Notes: generated by a model from the letters alone, not told the origin. Numbered from the stretch's first letter, positions 1 to 9,655 are shown. The stretch is DNA of 64,000 nt from [Mycobacterium] fortunisiensis (GCF_019050325.1 NZ_VOMB01000010.1:274743-338742), one strand, 5' to 3'. A program made the numbers and translations.

Positions 1-924
1 GTCGTTGAACATCCGGTCCAGTGCGGGTACCCGGACCTGGGACAGCTGGGCCACCGTGGTCAGGTCGCCGAGCAACTGCACCATCGTGGGGGAGTTGTCG
101 TCGATCACCGCGTCCATGCTCGTGAGCAGGTTCGGCGTCTTGTCGAGCAATGTTCTGATGCCGGTGTCTTTTTCGCTGATCCCGCCGAGGGTCGAGGACA
201 GGTTGTCCGACATCGTGGTCAGTCCGGCCGACGAGTCGTCGAAGATCTTGAACACCGTCCGGCTGCCCCGCAGCAGCGTCATGGTCTGCGGCAGCACCCT
301 GTCTAGGGTGTTGAGCAGCACCTGCGAACCGTTGAACAGGGCGCGCAGTTTCTCCGGCCCGGCCTCGCTGACCCCGAGTTCGTCGATCACCGATTCGATC
401 TGCCTGGGGTCGGCCTGGGCCAACACGCCGTCCACGTTGGTCAGCAGGCGCCACAGCGGCACCGGGATCTCGGTGTGGGCACGGTCGATCACCGCACCAT
501 CGGACAGGAACGGTCCGTCGGTGTGCCGCGGCGCGAAATCCAGGTACTGCTCACCGGCCGGGGACAGCGCGGACACCCGAACAGTGGTGTCGGCCACCGG
601 AATATGCGCATCGTGGTCGATCTTGGCGGTGGCCACCACCCCGTCGCCGGATATCGCGACCGATGCCACCCGCCCGACCGGGATACCCCGGACGGTGACG
701 TCCTGGCCCGGCAGCAGGCCGCCGGATTCGGCGAGGTTCACCGTGACGCTGATCTGCCGGTCGAACGCGTTGACCCGCAGCGCACCGAACGCCAGGTAGG
801 TCACGCCCACCACCACCAGCAGCAGCTGACCGACCACCGACAGCACGAGCTTGCGGGCGGCGACGAACTGGACCGTGCGAATGGCCAAGGCCGCCAAGGG
901 GTTCAGCACGGTGCGCGGACTCAT
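1..924 (-). CDS. mceF: Mce family protein MceF (3' end outside window)
   Basis: Last visible gene of a yrbE/mce operon; the coding sequence runs off the left edge, so about 308 N-terminal codons are present. It has an N-terminal membrane segment (about residues 22-44), an MlaD/Mce domain with the motif 'PGQDVTVRGIPVGRV' and then a long helical region. Mce proteins are periplasmic lipid-channel subunits anchored in the inner membrane; F is the usual sixth subunit. The ATG overlaps the stop of the upstream mceE gene by 4 bases (ATGA), so translation is coupled. Family assignment is firm; the transported substrate is not deducible from this gene. Confidence 0.93.
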   Translation of the reverse strand, partial: MSPRTVLNPLAALAIRTVQFVAARKLVLSVVGQLLLVVVGVTYLAFGALRVNAFDRQISVTVNLAESGGLLPGQDVTVRGIPVGRVASVAISGDGVVATAKIDHDAHIPVADTTVRVSALSPAGEQYLDFAPRHTDGPFLSDGAVIDRAHTEIPVPLWRLLTNVDGVLAQADPRQIESVIDELGVSEAGPEKLRALFNGSQVLLNTLDRVLPQTMTLLRGSRTVFKIFDDSSAGLTTMSDNLSSTLGGISEKDTGIRTLLDKTPNLLTSMDAVIDDNSPTMVQLLGDLTTVAQLSQVRVPALDRMFND

Positions 925-2042
925 TGCGGCGGTCCCCAGATCTGGCCGCGATCCGGACCCCACACCCGGTCACCGAGCTGGGTCAGCACGAAGCGGATCG
1001 ATCCGACCATGTTGTCCCAGTTGGCCCACTTGGGGCCGGTGAATCCCGGGTCGGCGTAATGGTTCATGTCCGGGATGTGCCCGATCGCGACCTGCTGCAG
1101 GTCCACGTCGGCGGCGGCGGCGTTGCTGCCGAACAGCTTCAGCGCCGGCGGCAGGAAGCGCAGGAAGTTCGCCATCGTCACCCTCGGGTCGACGGAGGCT
1201 TCGTTGAAGGCCGCCGACAGCGTGTTGAGGTCGTGGATCCAGCTGCGGGTGTCGGTGCCGGCAATGGCCGGGAACTTCTGCAGCTGCGTGGTCACCGCAC
1301 CGATCTCATCGACCAGGTCCACGATGGCCGACGTGTTGTCGGCCAGGGTCAGCAGGGCCGGCGAGGCCGAATCCAGGAGGTCGTTGACGGTGCCGCGCCG
1401 GGCGTTGAGTTGGTCGGCCAGCCTGGCCGTCGTATCCAGCATGGCCCGGATCTCGTCCGAGCGGTCGGCCATCGTGGAGACCAGGGCCCGCGACTCGTGG
1501 ATCAGGCTGGTGAGGCCCTCGCCCTGGTTGCCGAGCGCACCGCCGACCCCGTTGAGCATCCGGGTCAGGTTCCGGATCACGCCGCCGTTGACGATCATCG
1601 ACGTGGTGGCCAGTACCTGCTCGACGGTGGCGGCCGCGGTGGTGGACTGTTGGCCGATCCGGTCCCCGTCCCCGAGCACGGCCGTGTCGGATGAACCCGC
1701 GGCCGGCGGGGTCAGCGAGACGAACACGTCACCGAGCGGTGTGGCCGAACGCAATTCGGCGGTGGTTCCCTTGGGCAACCGGATCCCGTCGAGGATGCGC
1801 ATCTGCACCACGGCGGTGTAGTCCTTCGCCGTCATGCCGACCACTTCGCCGACATCGGCGCCACCGACGCGGACCTTCGCCCGGTCGGGCAGGTTGAGCG
1901 CATTGGAGAACTCGGCGTTCAGTTGGTAGGTCGGCCCGCTGAGTCCGGGGGCGGGAAGCGGCAGTTCTTCCACTCCGGCCGAGCACCCGGCGACCGTGAT
2001 CGCCAGCAGAGCGGCGGCGGCGACGCACCTGCCGGTCGTCAT
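921..2042 (-). CDS. mceE: Mce family lipoprotein MceE (LprN-like)
   Basis: 373-residue protein starting with a lipoprotein signal peptide whose lipobox is TVAGC at about residues 16-20, followed by an MlaD domain and a long helical region. MceE proteins are the lipid-anchored subunit of Mce transporters, as LprN/LprK are in the M. tuberculosis mce operons. It lies between mceD and mceF, with 4-base ATGA overlaps on both sides. The lipobox, length and position in the operon all fit; the cargo is unknown. Confidence 0.93.
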   Translation of the reverse strand: MTTGRCVAAAALLAITVAGCSAGVEELPLPAPGLSGPTYQLNAEFSNALNLPDRAKVRVGGADVGEVVGMTAKDYTAVVQMRILDGIRLPKGTTAELRSATPLGDVFVSLTPPAAGSSDTAVLGDGDRIGQQSTTAAATVEQVLATTSMIVNGGVIRNLTRMLNGVGGALGNQGEGLTSLIHESRALVSTMADRSDEIRAMLDTTARLADQLNARRGTVNDLLDSASPALLTLADNTSAIVDLVDEIGAVTTQLQKFPAIAGTDTRSWIHDLNTLSAAFNEASVDPRVTMANFLRFLPPALKLFGSNAAAADVDLQQVAIGHIPDMNHYADPGFTGPKWANWDNMVGSIRFVLTQLGDRVWGPDRGQIWGPPQ

Positions 2043-3163
2043 CGATCCTCCAACTTCGTCATCGCATCGAGCATGCTGGTCATCCCGAAGTCGGGGCCGA
2101 GGTCGCGAATGGACCCGGTGCGGCAGCCCAATTGGCGCAGGCCGAGGATGTTGCAGACTTCTTTGGTCATCGAGCTGTCGAAGAACACATTGTCGAAGTG
2201 GGCGCCGACGCGCAGCATCCCGTTCTGCATGTCGATGGCGGCGGCGGCGTTGTCGATCGCCAACGGTGCCACGTCGAACACCTCGGCGAGTTCGCGGCGG
2301 TAATCCACCAGCGCCCGGCTGAGCTTGGCACTGCTGGCGATGCTGTTGTGCAGCGCATCGCCATTGTTGTCCAGGAGCCCGTTGAGCTCGTCGACCAGCC
2401 CGTTGAGCTGCCGGCCGGTGTCGCCGCGGCCCACGCTCTCCGATGCCAGCAGGTCGGTGAGTTGCCGTACGTAGGTGCCGAATTCACGGACCTGGCCCTC
2501 GTTGCGGGCGGCGCTGTCGGTGAGCTTGCTGAGGTTGGTGATGATGGCGTCGAGGTTCTGCTTGGTCGCCGCCCCGCCGTCGGCCCCGGTGCGCAGCGCA
2601 TCGGACATCCCGGCCAGGGCCTCCTTGATCTGGGGCCCGCTGGTGGAGGTGATCGCGGAGGTGGACGACATCAGGTCGGCCAGTGGGCCGTTGCCCTTGC
2701 CGTCGCCGCCCATGGCGCCGCCGAGTTTGTCCACCATCTTCAGCACCCGGTCGAATTCGACTGGGGTTCTGGTGTTCTGCGGACCCAGCACGGCGTCATT
2801 GGCGAGCAGCGGCCCACCCGAATAGGCGGGGGTGAGCTCGATGTGTCGGTCGGTGAGGATCGAGGTTCCGACGGTGACCGCTGAGACGTCGGCGGGGATG
2901 CTGGTGCCCGGATCCACCTCGATGGCCACGTCGACGTGGTCGCCGCGGTTGTCGATCGCACTCACCTGCCCGACCGGCATGCCCAGCACCGACACGTCGT
3001 TGCCGACGTACAGACCGATGGCGTTGTCGAACTGGGCGGTGAACCGCAGCGGTTCGGTAGGGCCCGGGCGCAGTAGATAGGCGCCCGTGACGGCGATCGC
3101 CACGGCGCTGATCAGTACCACCACCAGTGCGGTCTTGCGAGTCATCTGCAGTCCCGGCTTCAT
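2039..3163 (-). CDS. mceD: Mce family protein MceD
   Basis: 374-residue Mce subunit: short N-terminus, membrane segment (about residues 13-33), MlaD domain containing 'YVGNDVSVLGMPVGQV', then a long helical stretch and a C-terminus with two cysteines (about ten residues apart). I start it at the ATG at 3163, which overlaps the mceC stop by 4 bases; a longer upstream reading exists but lies inside mceC. It forms part of the predicted hexameric lipid channel encoded by this operon. Confidence 0.92.
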   Translation of the reverse strand: MKPGLQMTRKTALVVVLISAVAIAVTGAYLLRPGPTEPLRFTAQFDNAIGLYVGNDVSVLGMPVGQVSAIDNRGDHVDVAIEVDPGTSIPADVSAVTVGTSILTDRHIELTPAYSGGPLLANDAVLGPQNTRTPVEFDRVLKMVDKLGGAMGGDGKGNGPLADLMSSTSAITSTSGPQIKEALAGMSDALRTGADGGAATKQNLDAIITNLSKLTDSAARNEGQVREFGTYVRQLTDLLASESVGRGDTGRQLNGLVDELNGLLDNNGDALHNSIASSAKLSRALVDYRRELAEVFDVAPLAIDNAAAAIDMQNGMLRVGAHFDNVFFDSSMTKEVCNILGLRQLGCRTGSIRDLGPDFGMTSMLDAMTKLEDR

Positions 3164-4239
3164 TCGCAGTCCTTGAAATATTGGTAGCGCTCCGGCCATT
3201 TCCATTGCTCGGCACGGCCGCTGATGGCGCACATCCAGGAATCCACCATCAGCCCGCCGGGGAGCATGAAGTCGAGGAACGGTCCCGATCCGGTGGCGTT
3301 GGCGGCATTGCGCATGGCCACCGGCATGATCTGGAACAGGTTGCGCAGCAAGGCGTCGTGGTCGCCGAGCATCGAGGTGACCTGCTGCAGATCCGTCAAC
3401 ATCTTGTCGATCTGGGCCCGGTCGGTTCCCACCACGCCCTGGGCGGTGGTGATCAACGCGGTGGCCGCCTGCAACAGACGTTCCACGCTTTGGCGGCGCC
3501 GGATGATCTCTCCGGTGAGTTCGCGCCCCTGGGATACCAGGGCGGCCAGGTCGTCGTGTTGGTCGCCCAGGATCTTGGCGACACTGGCGGTGTTGCGCAG
3601 CAGATCCGAGATCTGGTCGCGGCGTGCCGCGATGATCGCCGACAGGTTCTTGACGTTGGTCAGCGCGTCGGGGAGCACCTCGGGAACTCCGGTGAGTTGC
3701 TGCGACAGGGTCTGCATGGAGGTGGCGAACTTCTCGGCGTCCACGTCCTCGAACGTCGTCGTCGAATCGGACAGCAGCTTCTGCAGGTCGTAGGGAACGG
3801 CGGTGTTCGCCAGGGGAATTCGGTTGTCGACCAGCGCGCCACCGCCTTTGGGACGCAACTCGACGTAGCGCGACCCGAGCACGGTGGTGAGCTTGATCGC
3901 GGCTTTGGTCTCGGTGCCCAGGCGGACGTTGTTGTCGAGCTTCATGGTCACGATGACGCGGTGGACGGCCAGTTTGGTGGCGGCGACCACCCCGACCGGC
4001 ACCCCGGCGATGCTGACCTGGTCGCCGGGTCGCAGGCTGGCCGCCTGCAGGAACTCGGCGGTGTAGGTCCGTTTGCCGAGGTGCAGTGAGCTCAGGGCCG
4101 TGCTGGCGACGATCACGACCGTCAGGGCGAGCAGCGCGAGGGTACCGATCACCGCGGTGTTGCGGTCTTCGAGTGTGCGGGGCCGCCGAGACCGGTGCGT
4201 CGGAGTCTGCTGTCGCAGCATTCTCATCTGGTTTTTCAC
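3160..4239 (-). CDS. mceC: Mce family protein MceC
   Basis: 359-residue Mce subunit with a cytoplasmic basic N-terminus, one membrane segment (about residues 27-48), an MlaD domain ('PGDQVSIAGVPVGVV') and a long helical domain. The start chosen is GTG at 4239, which overlaps the mceB stop codon (GTGA); upstream in-frame starts lie deep inside mceB. No proline-rich tail is visible, unlike the MceA protein of this operon. Function is inferred from the family: lipid transport across the periplasm together with YrbE permeases and the MceG ATPase, which is not encoded in this window. Confidence 0.92.
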   Translation of the reverse strand: MKNQMRMLRQQTPTHRSRRPRTLEDRNTAVIGTLALLALTVVIVASTALSSLHLGKRTYTAEFLQAASLRPGDQVSIAGVPVGVVAATKLAVHRVIVTMKLDNNVRLGTETKAAIKLTTVLGSRYVELRPKGGGALVDNRIPLANTAVPYDLQKLLSDSTTTFEDVDAEKFATSMQTLSQQLTGVPEVLPDALTNVKNLSAIIAARRDQISDLLRNTASVAKILGDQHDDLAALVSQGRELTGEIIRRRQSVERLLQAATALITTAQGVVGTDRAQIDKMLTDLQQVTSMLGDHDALLRNLFQIMPVAMRNAANATGSGPFLDFMLPGGLMVDSWMCAISGRAEQWKWPERYQYFKDCE

Positions 4240-5294
4240 CTGCACTTCGCGGAGTACTTGCGCTGCCCGCCCGGGGTGGCCGCGTTGACGATGCTCGGAA
4301 TGATCGGCTTGAGGAAGTTGAACAGGGTGAAGTTGAAGTCGCACGGCATCGCGCTCATGGCAGTGGAGTCACCGGTGATGCGCGAGAGTCCCTTGAGTAT
4401 CGCGGGCAGATTCGAGCCGAGCGTGGCCCACCCGTCGTGGTTGGCCACCATGGTCGACAGCATCCCGGGCTCGCGGCTGAGCAGATCGTGCAGGTCGGGT
4501 TGGGTGGCGGTGGCGATCTCCGACAGCCGTGACACCGTCGTCGTGATGGAACCGGTCGATCCCACCAACTCGTCGCGGCGCGCGTTGAGCCCGGCGATCA
4601 CCGAACGCATCTGGACCAGCGTGGTCTGCAGCTGATTGCCGCGGGCGGCCAGGTTCTCGGTGACGGCGTTGAGGCTGTCGATCACCCGGCCCAGAACCTG
4701 GTCCGGCCCGGCCATCGACTGGGCCAGCTCCGAGGTCTGGGCGACCAGCACCACCACCGAATCCGAATCTCCTTGCAGCGCATTGATCAACGCGTTGGAA
4801 AGGTTCCCGCGGTTAGTCGGGTCCAGCAGGGTGAACATGGGCTCGAACCCGTTGAGCAGGTTGGTGACGTCAAAGGACGGCTCGGTGTGCTGCACCGGGA
4901 TCGTCGCGCCGTCGGCGAGCCGCTCGGGTCGGCCGAAGTCGGCGAGGGTCAGGCCGAGGTAGCGCTGGCCGATGATGTTCTGGTAGACCACCGAGGCCTT
5001 GGTGTTGCCGTACAGCGGCTGGTCGCGCTGGACCCGGAACCGGACGGTGGCCAGCGAGCTCTCACCCGAGCCGGGATCGTCGAGCGCCACGTCGTCGACC
5101 CGGCCGACCCGCACTCCGGCCACCCGCACATCCGAGCCTTCCCGCAGGCCGGTGACATCGGTGAATTGTGCGATGTAGGTGAAGGTGTCGCCGTGCACTT
5201 CCCGGCGCAGCGTCACCAGGATCGTCCAGGTCAGCGCCAGGCAGACGGTCATGAATCCGGCGAGCCAGATCAACATGCGGGCGCGGGTTCTCAT
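4236..5294 (-). CDS. mceB: Mce family protein MceB
   Basis: 352-residue Mce subunit with an N-terminal membrane segment (about residues 8-28), MlaD domain ('REGSDVRVAGVRVGRV') and helical region. It starts at the ATG at 5294, overlapping the end of mceA by 4 bases. The C-terminus carries a cysteine-containing segment and ends in YSAKCR, typical for MceB subunits. Sits in conserved A-B-C order in the operon. Confidence 0.92.
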   Translation of the reverse strand: MRTRARMLIWLAGFMTVCLALTWTILVTLRREVHGDTFTYIAQFTDVTGLREGSDVRVAGVRVGRVDDVALDDPGSGESSLATVRFRVQRDQPLYGNTKASVVYQNIIGQRYLGLTLADFGRPERLADGATIPVQHTEPSFDVTNLLNGFEPMFTLLDPTNRGNLSNALINALQGDSDSVVVLVAQTSELAQSMAGPDQVLGRVIDSLNAVTENLAARGNQLQTTLVQMRSVIAGLNARRDELVGSTGSITTTVSRLSEIATATQPDLHDLLSREPGMLSTMVANHDGWATLGSNLPAILKGLSRITGDSTAMSAMPCDFNFTLFNFLKPIIPSIVNAATPGGQRKYSAKCR

Positions 5295-6610
5295 GGTGCT
5301 CCCGAGGGCTGTTCGGCGGGCAGTGGGGCAGGGGTGGGAGCGGGTCCGGGGTTGGGGCCAGGTTCCGGAGCGGGCACGAATTCCACTGGGTCCGGCGGGA
5401 TCTCCAGTGTGTTCTGGAGCACCGCATCGGCCGGGGTGGCCGGGTCGGGCAGGGTGATGCCTTCTGGCGGGACGTAGGTGCGGGGGTCGGGCAGCCCGTG
5501 GGTGTCCACGATCGGGATGCCCTCGGGTGCGGTATCGCAACTCGGGCCGCGCAGCTCGCCGTACACCGGGCAGTCCGCGCGGTTGTAGAGCCGCAGCGGG
5601 GCGAGGGAGACGACGAGCTTGAAGGTGAACGTGACCTTCTGATTGGTGCGGGTCCACATTTCGTCGAAGAATCCGTTGACCACGTTGTTCAGCCCGACGG
5701 CGACGGCCGGGAACTTTCCGGAGCGGTCGGCGAGCACCCCGACCACCGGGGTCAGGTTGGTGGTGATGCCCACCAGCTCGTCGGTGTGATTGTCCATGGC
5801 GGTGCGCACCGTTCCGACGGTGTGGTTGGCACCGGTCAGCAGGTTCTCCAGGGCCGCGCGTTGTTCGGCGACCGTGCGCATCGGCTTGACCGCGTTCTGC
5901 AGCGAGTCCAAAAGTTCGGGGGCGGTGCTGGACAGCGCGCTGAGCGCGGAGTTCCAGGTCTGCAGCGTGGGCGGGCCCGAGCCGTCGGTGCGCAGCGCAT
6001 TCATCTCGGTCACGATCCGGTTGAGACCCTGTGCCGCCGAGGTCAATTCGGGTCCCTTGCCGGCGGTGGCGTCGGCGATGGCGCGCATCACGCCCAGGGT
6101 GTGGTCCGTGCTGGGCCGGCCCACCGCCTCGACCAGCTCGCGCAGCTTGGCCAGCGTGGTCTGGAACAGCTGGGTCGGCAGGGCGGTGTCCTGTTCGATG
6201 ACGTCGCCGGATCGGATCGGTCGGCCGCCACCGTTGTCCACCAGTTGCACCGTGGACACCGCGAAGGCGTTGCCGGGGACGATGCGGGCGGTCACCGTGT
6301 TGGCGATGCCGGCGACGTGGTCGGGACGCAGGTCGATGTCGACGATGTTGTCGCCGCCGCCCAGCGCGGGTTCGACGGAGCGCACCGCACCGACGAGGAC
6401 TCCGCGGTATTTGACGTCGGACTTGGGCGGCAGCCCGTCTCCGACGCTGGGCAGCCGCGCGATGATCTGCACCCGGCGGTCCAGTGCCCCGGTGGACTTG
6501 GCGAACATCAGGGTTCCGACGATCGCGCACACCACCAGGAACACCAGACAGGTGAGGACCAGCGCGCGCTCGGTGGGCCCGCGGCCGTCGAGTTCGAACT
6601 GGTTGGGCAT
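5291..6610 (-). CDS. mceA: Mce family protein MceA
   Basis: 439-residue first Mce subunit. One membrane segment near residues 16-37, MlaD domain (starting near 'GDGLPPKSDVKYRGVLVG'), a helical region of about 250 residues and a Pro/Ala-rich C-terminal tail. The ATG at 6610 overlaps the last base of the yrbEB stop. Mce subunits assemble as a hetero-hexamer on the YrbE permease; substrates of known mycobacterial systems include cholesterol (Mce4) and fatty acids (Mce1). This operon's substrate is unknown; the neighbouring P450 and catabolic genes suggest a hydrophobic carbon source. Confidence 0.93.
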   Translation of the reverse strand: MPNQFELDGRGPTERALVLTCLVFLVVCAIVGTLMFAKSTGALDRRVQIIARLPSVGDGLPPKSDVKYRGVLVGAVRSVEPALGGGDNIVDIDLRPDHVAGIANTVTARIVPGNAFAVSTVQLVDNGGGRPIRSGDVIEQDTALPTQLFQTTLAKLRELVEAVGRPSTDHTLGVMRAIADATAGKGPELTSAAQGLNRIVTEMNALRTDGSGPPTLQTWNSALSALSSTAPELLDSLQNAVKPMRTVAEQRAALENLLTGANHTVGTVRTAMDNHTDELVGITTNLTPVVGVLADRSGKFPAVAVGLNNVVNGFFDEMWTRTNQKVTFTFKLVVSLAPLRLYNRADCPVYGELRGPSCDTAPEGIPIVDTHGLPDPRTYVPPEGITLPDPATPADAVLQNTLEIPPDPVEFVPAPEPGPNPGPAPTPAPLPAEQPSGAP

Positions 6611-7467
6611 CAGCCACCGAGCCTTCCGCCGGTGTCGACGCCCCAGAACGCCATGGTGAGCATCATGTTCGTGACGACCATCAGGGTGATGGACAGCCGC
6701 ATGGCACGTCCGGCGGCGATGCCCACACCCTGCGGACCGCCGGCGGCGTAGAAGCCGTAATAGCACTGCACCGTGGACATGATCGCCACGAACACCGCCA
6801 CTTTGATCACCGCGAAGAACATGTCGCGGCCCGAGAGCATCAGGGCGAAATAGTGCAGATAGGTGCCCGAGGCCTGGCCGCTGGCCAGGTAGACCACCAG
6901 CTGGCACACCACGAAGTTCAGCGCGAGGCACACCACGAACAGCGGGATGACCGCCATCGCCGACGCCAGCACCCGGGTGGTCACCAGGTAGGGGATCGGG
7001 CGGATGGCAACGGATTCCAGCGCGTCGATCTCCTCGGAGATCCGCATCGAACCGAGTTGCGCGGTGAATCGGCAGCCGGCCTGGATCGCGAAGGCCAGCG
7101 CGGCCATCATCGGGGCCAGCTCCCGCACGGTCGCCAGTGCGGTCAAGAGTCCGGTCGCCGGCCCCAGCCCGAGCAGGTTCAGCGCGTTGTACCCCTCGAT
7201 CGCCACCACCGCCCCGGCCGCGGCGCCGACCACCAGCACCACCCCTGCGGTGCCGCCACCTACCACGATCGATCCGTTGCCCCAGGTGACATCCGAAGAC
7301 AGCCGCAGGAATTCGCGCGGGTACTTCTTGATCACGATCGGGATGCCGGCCAGGGTGCGGAAGAAGAACGCCACGATGTGGCCGCCTCGGGCCATCTGGT
7401 ATTCGGTGGCGCGCACGGCGGCGACCAGTGGGCGGGTGCCGGCGGGCAGGTAGGTGGTGGCTGCCAT
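6610..7467 (-). CDS. yrbEB: YrbE-type permease subunit B (MlaE family)
   Basis: 285-residue integral membrane protein of the MlaE/YrbE family, with several hydrophobic segments and the conserved block 'SEEIDALESVAIRPIPYLVTTRVLA' region at about residues 140-165. YrbE proteins form the inner-membrane permease of Mce transporters. It follows yrbEA with a 1-base gap and overlaps mceA by one base, so the eight genes form one transcription unit. Confidence 0.94.
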   Translation of the reverse strand: MAATTYLPAGTRPLVAAVRATEYQMARGGHIVAFFFRTLAGIPIVIKKYPREFLRLSSDVTWGNGSIVVGGGTAGVVLVVGAAAGAVVAIEGYNALNLLGLGPATGLLTALATVRELAPMMAALAFAIQAGCRFTAQLGSMRISEEIDALESVAIRPIPYLVTTRVLASAMAVIPLFVVCLALNFVVCQLVVYLASGQASGTYLHYFALMLSGRDMFFAVIKVAVFVAIMSTVQCYYGFYAAGGPQGVGIAAGRAMRLSITLMVVTNMMLTMAFWGVDTGGRLGG

Positions 7468-7468
7468 G

Positions 7469-8332
7469 TCAGAAACTCGTCTTCGGGAAGAGCACCAGGT
7501 ACATCTGGCTGATCAGCGTGTTCGCCAGCAGTAGGAGCAGGATCGATTGCACCACAGCGGCATTCACCGAGTTCGCGACGCCGGCTGGGCCGCCGCGGGT
7601 GTCCAGGCCCTTGTAGCAGGCGATGACGGCGACGATGACACCGAACACCACGGCCTTGAGCAACGTCAGCACCAGATCGTCGACCGTGGCGAACGAGGAG
7701 AACGTCGTGGTGTAGCTGCCCGGGGTGCCGCCTTGCAGCATGACCGTGAAGGCGTAGCCGGCCAGGAACCCGATGAAGCAGGTGAACCCGGTCAGGGCCA
7801 CGGAGACGATCACGGCCGCGGCCAGCCGCGGGACCACCAACCGCTGGATCACCGAGATGCCCATGACCTCCATGGCGTCGGTTTCGTCGCGGATGGTCCG
7901 GGCGCCGAGGTCCGCGCTCATCGCCGACCCGACGGCGGCGGCCATCAGGATTGCCGCGACCAGCGGTGCGCCCTGCTTGATGACGGCCAGCCCGTTGGCT
8001 GCGCCGGCCAGCGCGGTGGCACCGAGTTGTCCTGCCAGCAAGCTGAATTGGACGGCCAGGGTGACGCTGATCGGGATCGCGATGAACAGGGTCGGCACCA
8101 CGGCGGTGCGTGCCATGAAGACCGCCTGCTCGACGAATTCCCAGAACGGGAAGCGGCCCCGCACCAGATCGCCACACAGATACTGCACCGCGCGGACGGC
8201 CAGGACGCACTGACCACCGACGGTGCGCAGCGCGGCGAGCGGGTGGCGGGTCAGGTATCCCCGCCACCACCGCACGACCTGATCGGTCGCCTCGGCGTCG
8301 ATCTCCACCGGCTCCGTCGGCTGCGTCGGCAC
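7469..8332 (-). CDS. yrbEA: YrbE-type permease subunit A (MlaE family)
   Basis: 287-residue MlaE/YrbE permease. Visible hallmarks are 'GARTIRDETDAMEVMGISVIQRLV' region at about residues 140-165 and multiple membrane helices. The start is GTG at 8332, only two bases after the TGA of the P450 gene, so the permease is translationally coupled to it. Forms a heterodimeric permease with YrbEB. The coupling with a P450 is unusual, because yrbEA is normally the first gene of a mce operon or follows a fadD or regulator. Confidence 0.93.
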   Translation of the reverse strand: MPTQPTEPVEIDAEATDQVVRWWRGYLTRHPLAALRTVGGQCVLAVRAVQYLCGDLVRGRFPFWEFVEQAVFMARTAVVPTLFIAIPISVTLAVQFSLLAGQLGATALAGAANGLAVIKQGAPLVAAILMAAAVGSAMSADLGARTIRDETDAMEVMGISVIQRLVVPRLAAAVIVSVALTGFTCFIGFLAGYAFTVMLQGGTPGSYTTTFSSFATVDDLVLTLLKAVVFGVIVAVIACYKGLDTRGGPAGVANSVNAAVVQSILLLLLANTLISQMYLVLFPKTSF

Positions 8333-8334
8333 GG

Positions 8335-9603
8335 TCAGCGAGCCCGGAAGGTCACGTTGAGCTTCTTGAGCCCGCGCAGCATGAAGCTGGGCTCGTACTC
8401 GTAGTCGTTACCTGCGGCAAGCTCGATCGCACTGAACCGTTGTGCCATGTCCGCCAAGGCGATTCGGGCCTGCAGCCGGGCCAGTGAGGCGCCCATACAG
8501 GAGTGGATGCCCTGCCCGAAGGCCAGGTGGGTCCGGGCGTTCGGGCGGTCGGGGTTGAACTCTTCGCCGTCGTCGTACTGCTCTTCGTCCCGGTTGGCCG
8601 AACCGAACACCAGCACCACCAGCGAGCCGGCCGGAATCGTGTACTCGCCGAGTTGCGCTTCGGTTTTGGTGATGCGGAACATCGACTGCACCGGGGTGAG
8701 GAAGCGCAGTGCCTCCTCGACCAGCAGCTCCGACCGGGGCTCCGGATCCTCCTGCAGCCAGCGCCACCACTTGGGGTTGCGCCCGAGCTGGTGCAGTGTG
8801 CCGGTCATCAGCTTGCGCGAGGTCTCGTTTCCGGCGATCAGGATCTGCTGGATGATGCTCAGGGCCGCACCGGTGGTCAGCGGCTCGTCGTCGTTGGCGT
8901 TGGACGCCTGCACCAGACCGGTGAGCAGGTCGTCCTGCGGGTTGGTGCGGCGATCCTCCAGCTCGGCAGCGAAGTAACGCTGGTACTCGAGCAGGCTGTG
9001 GGCCTGCTCGAGGGCGCCGGCCTCGTCGATCTCGGCGCCGATGGTCAACGCGAACTGATCCGACCAGCGCCGGAAGTCGTCGATCCGATCGTCGGGCACG
9101 TTGAGCGCCTGGGCGATGATCCGCAGCGGCAACGGCGCGGCGAACCGCTCGACGATCTCCACCGGCTGGTCGGTGGGCAGCGTGTCGAGCAGGTCGCCGA
9201 CGATCGAGCGGATCCCTGGCTCGCGCTGGGCGACGAAGCGCGGGGTGAACGCGCGGGCGACCATCCGTCGGTAGTAGTGGTGGTCGGGCGGATCGGCGGT
9301 CAACAGGGTCGGGATCATGTCCCAGCCCTGGCCCTTGAGTTCCTCGATCTCGGCGGCCACCGATTCCGGTGGTGGCAGCTGTGGCAGACCGAAGGCCGAG
9401 GAGAACACCTCGTGGTTGGTCAGCGCCGCGGAGACCAGTTCGCGTGATGTCACGAACCACATTCCCCGCTCGGCGACGAAGTGCACCGGCGCTTGGCTGC
9501 GCAGCGCTTGGTACCACGGGTGCGGCGACTGCATCGTCTGCGGATCCAGCGGATCGAACGAGGCGATCGGGCAGCTGGCGGGCGGGCTGGTGATGTCGGT
9601 CAA
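8335..9603 (-). CDS. Cytochrome P450
   Basis: 422-residue soluble P450. I-helix motif AGNETSR at residues 257-263, ExxR motif EALR (297-300) and haem-binding loop FGQGIHSCMG (362-371) with the axial Cys369. The I-helix has Asn-Glu where many P450s have Asp-Thr. I choose the TTG at 9603, because GGAGA lies 5 bases before it; an upstream ATG at 9696 would place the divergent operator inside the coding region. It would hydroxylate a hydrophobic substrate with electrons from a ferredoxin, possibly the [3Fe-4S] ferredoxin at 23.36 kb. It is the first gene of the mce operon, divergent from the SDR operon. Confidence 0.9.
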   Translation of the reverse strand: MTDITSPPASCPIASFDPLDPQTMQSPHPWYQALRSQAPVHFVAERGMWFVTSRELVSAALTNHEVFSSAFGLPQLPPPESVAAEIEELKGQGWDMIPTLLTADPPDHHYYRRMVARAFTPRFVAQREPGIRSIVGDLLDTLPTDQPVEIVERFAAPLPLRIIAQALNVPDDRIDDFRRWSDQFALTIGAEIDEAGALEQAHSLLEYQRYFAAELEDRRTNPQDDLLTGLVQASNANDDEPLTTGAALSIIQQILIAGNETSRKLMTGTLHQLGRNPKWWRWLQEDPEPRSELLVEEALRFLTPVQSMFRITKTEAQLGEYTIPAGSLVVLVFGSANRDEEQYDDGEEFNPDRPNARTHLAFGQGIHSCMGASLARLQARIALADMAQRFSAIELAAGNDYEYEPSFMLRGLKKLNVTFRAR

Positions 9604-9655
9604 GGCCGTCTCCAGGGTTGATGGGCAAGGGCTGCCCGGGGTTTCGAATGTCCGC

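Noticed and set aside
5498..6751. 417-codon plus-strand frame across mceA and yrbEB
   Set aside because: Antisense to well-supported mce genes and of shadow composition.
1..8332. Assignment of the operon to Mce4 (cholesterol importer)
   Set aside because: Neighbouring genes are not the kstR/hsa/kshA genes that flank mce4, and a P450 leads the operon; the substrate cannot be taken as cholesterol.
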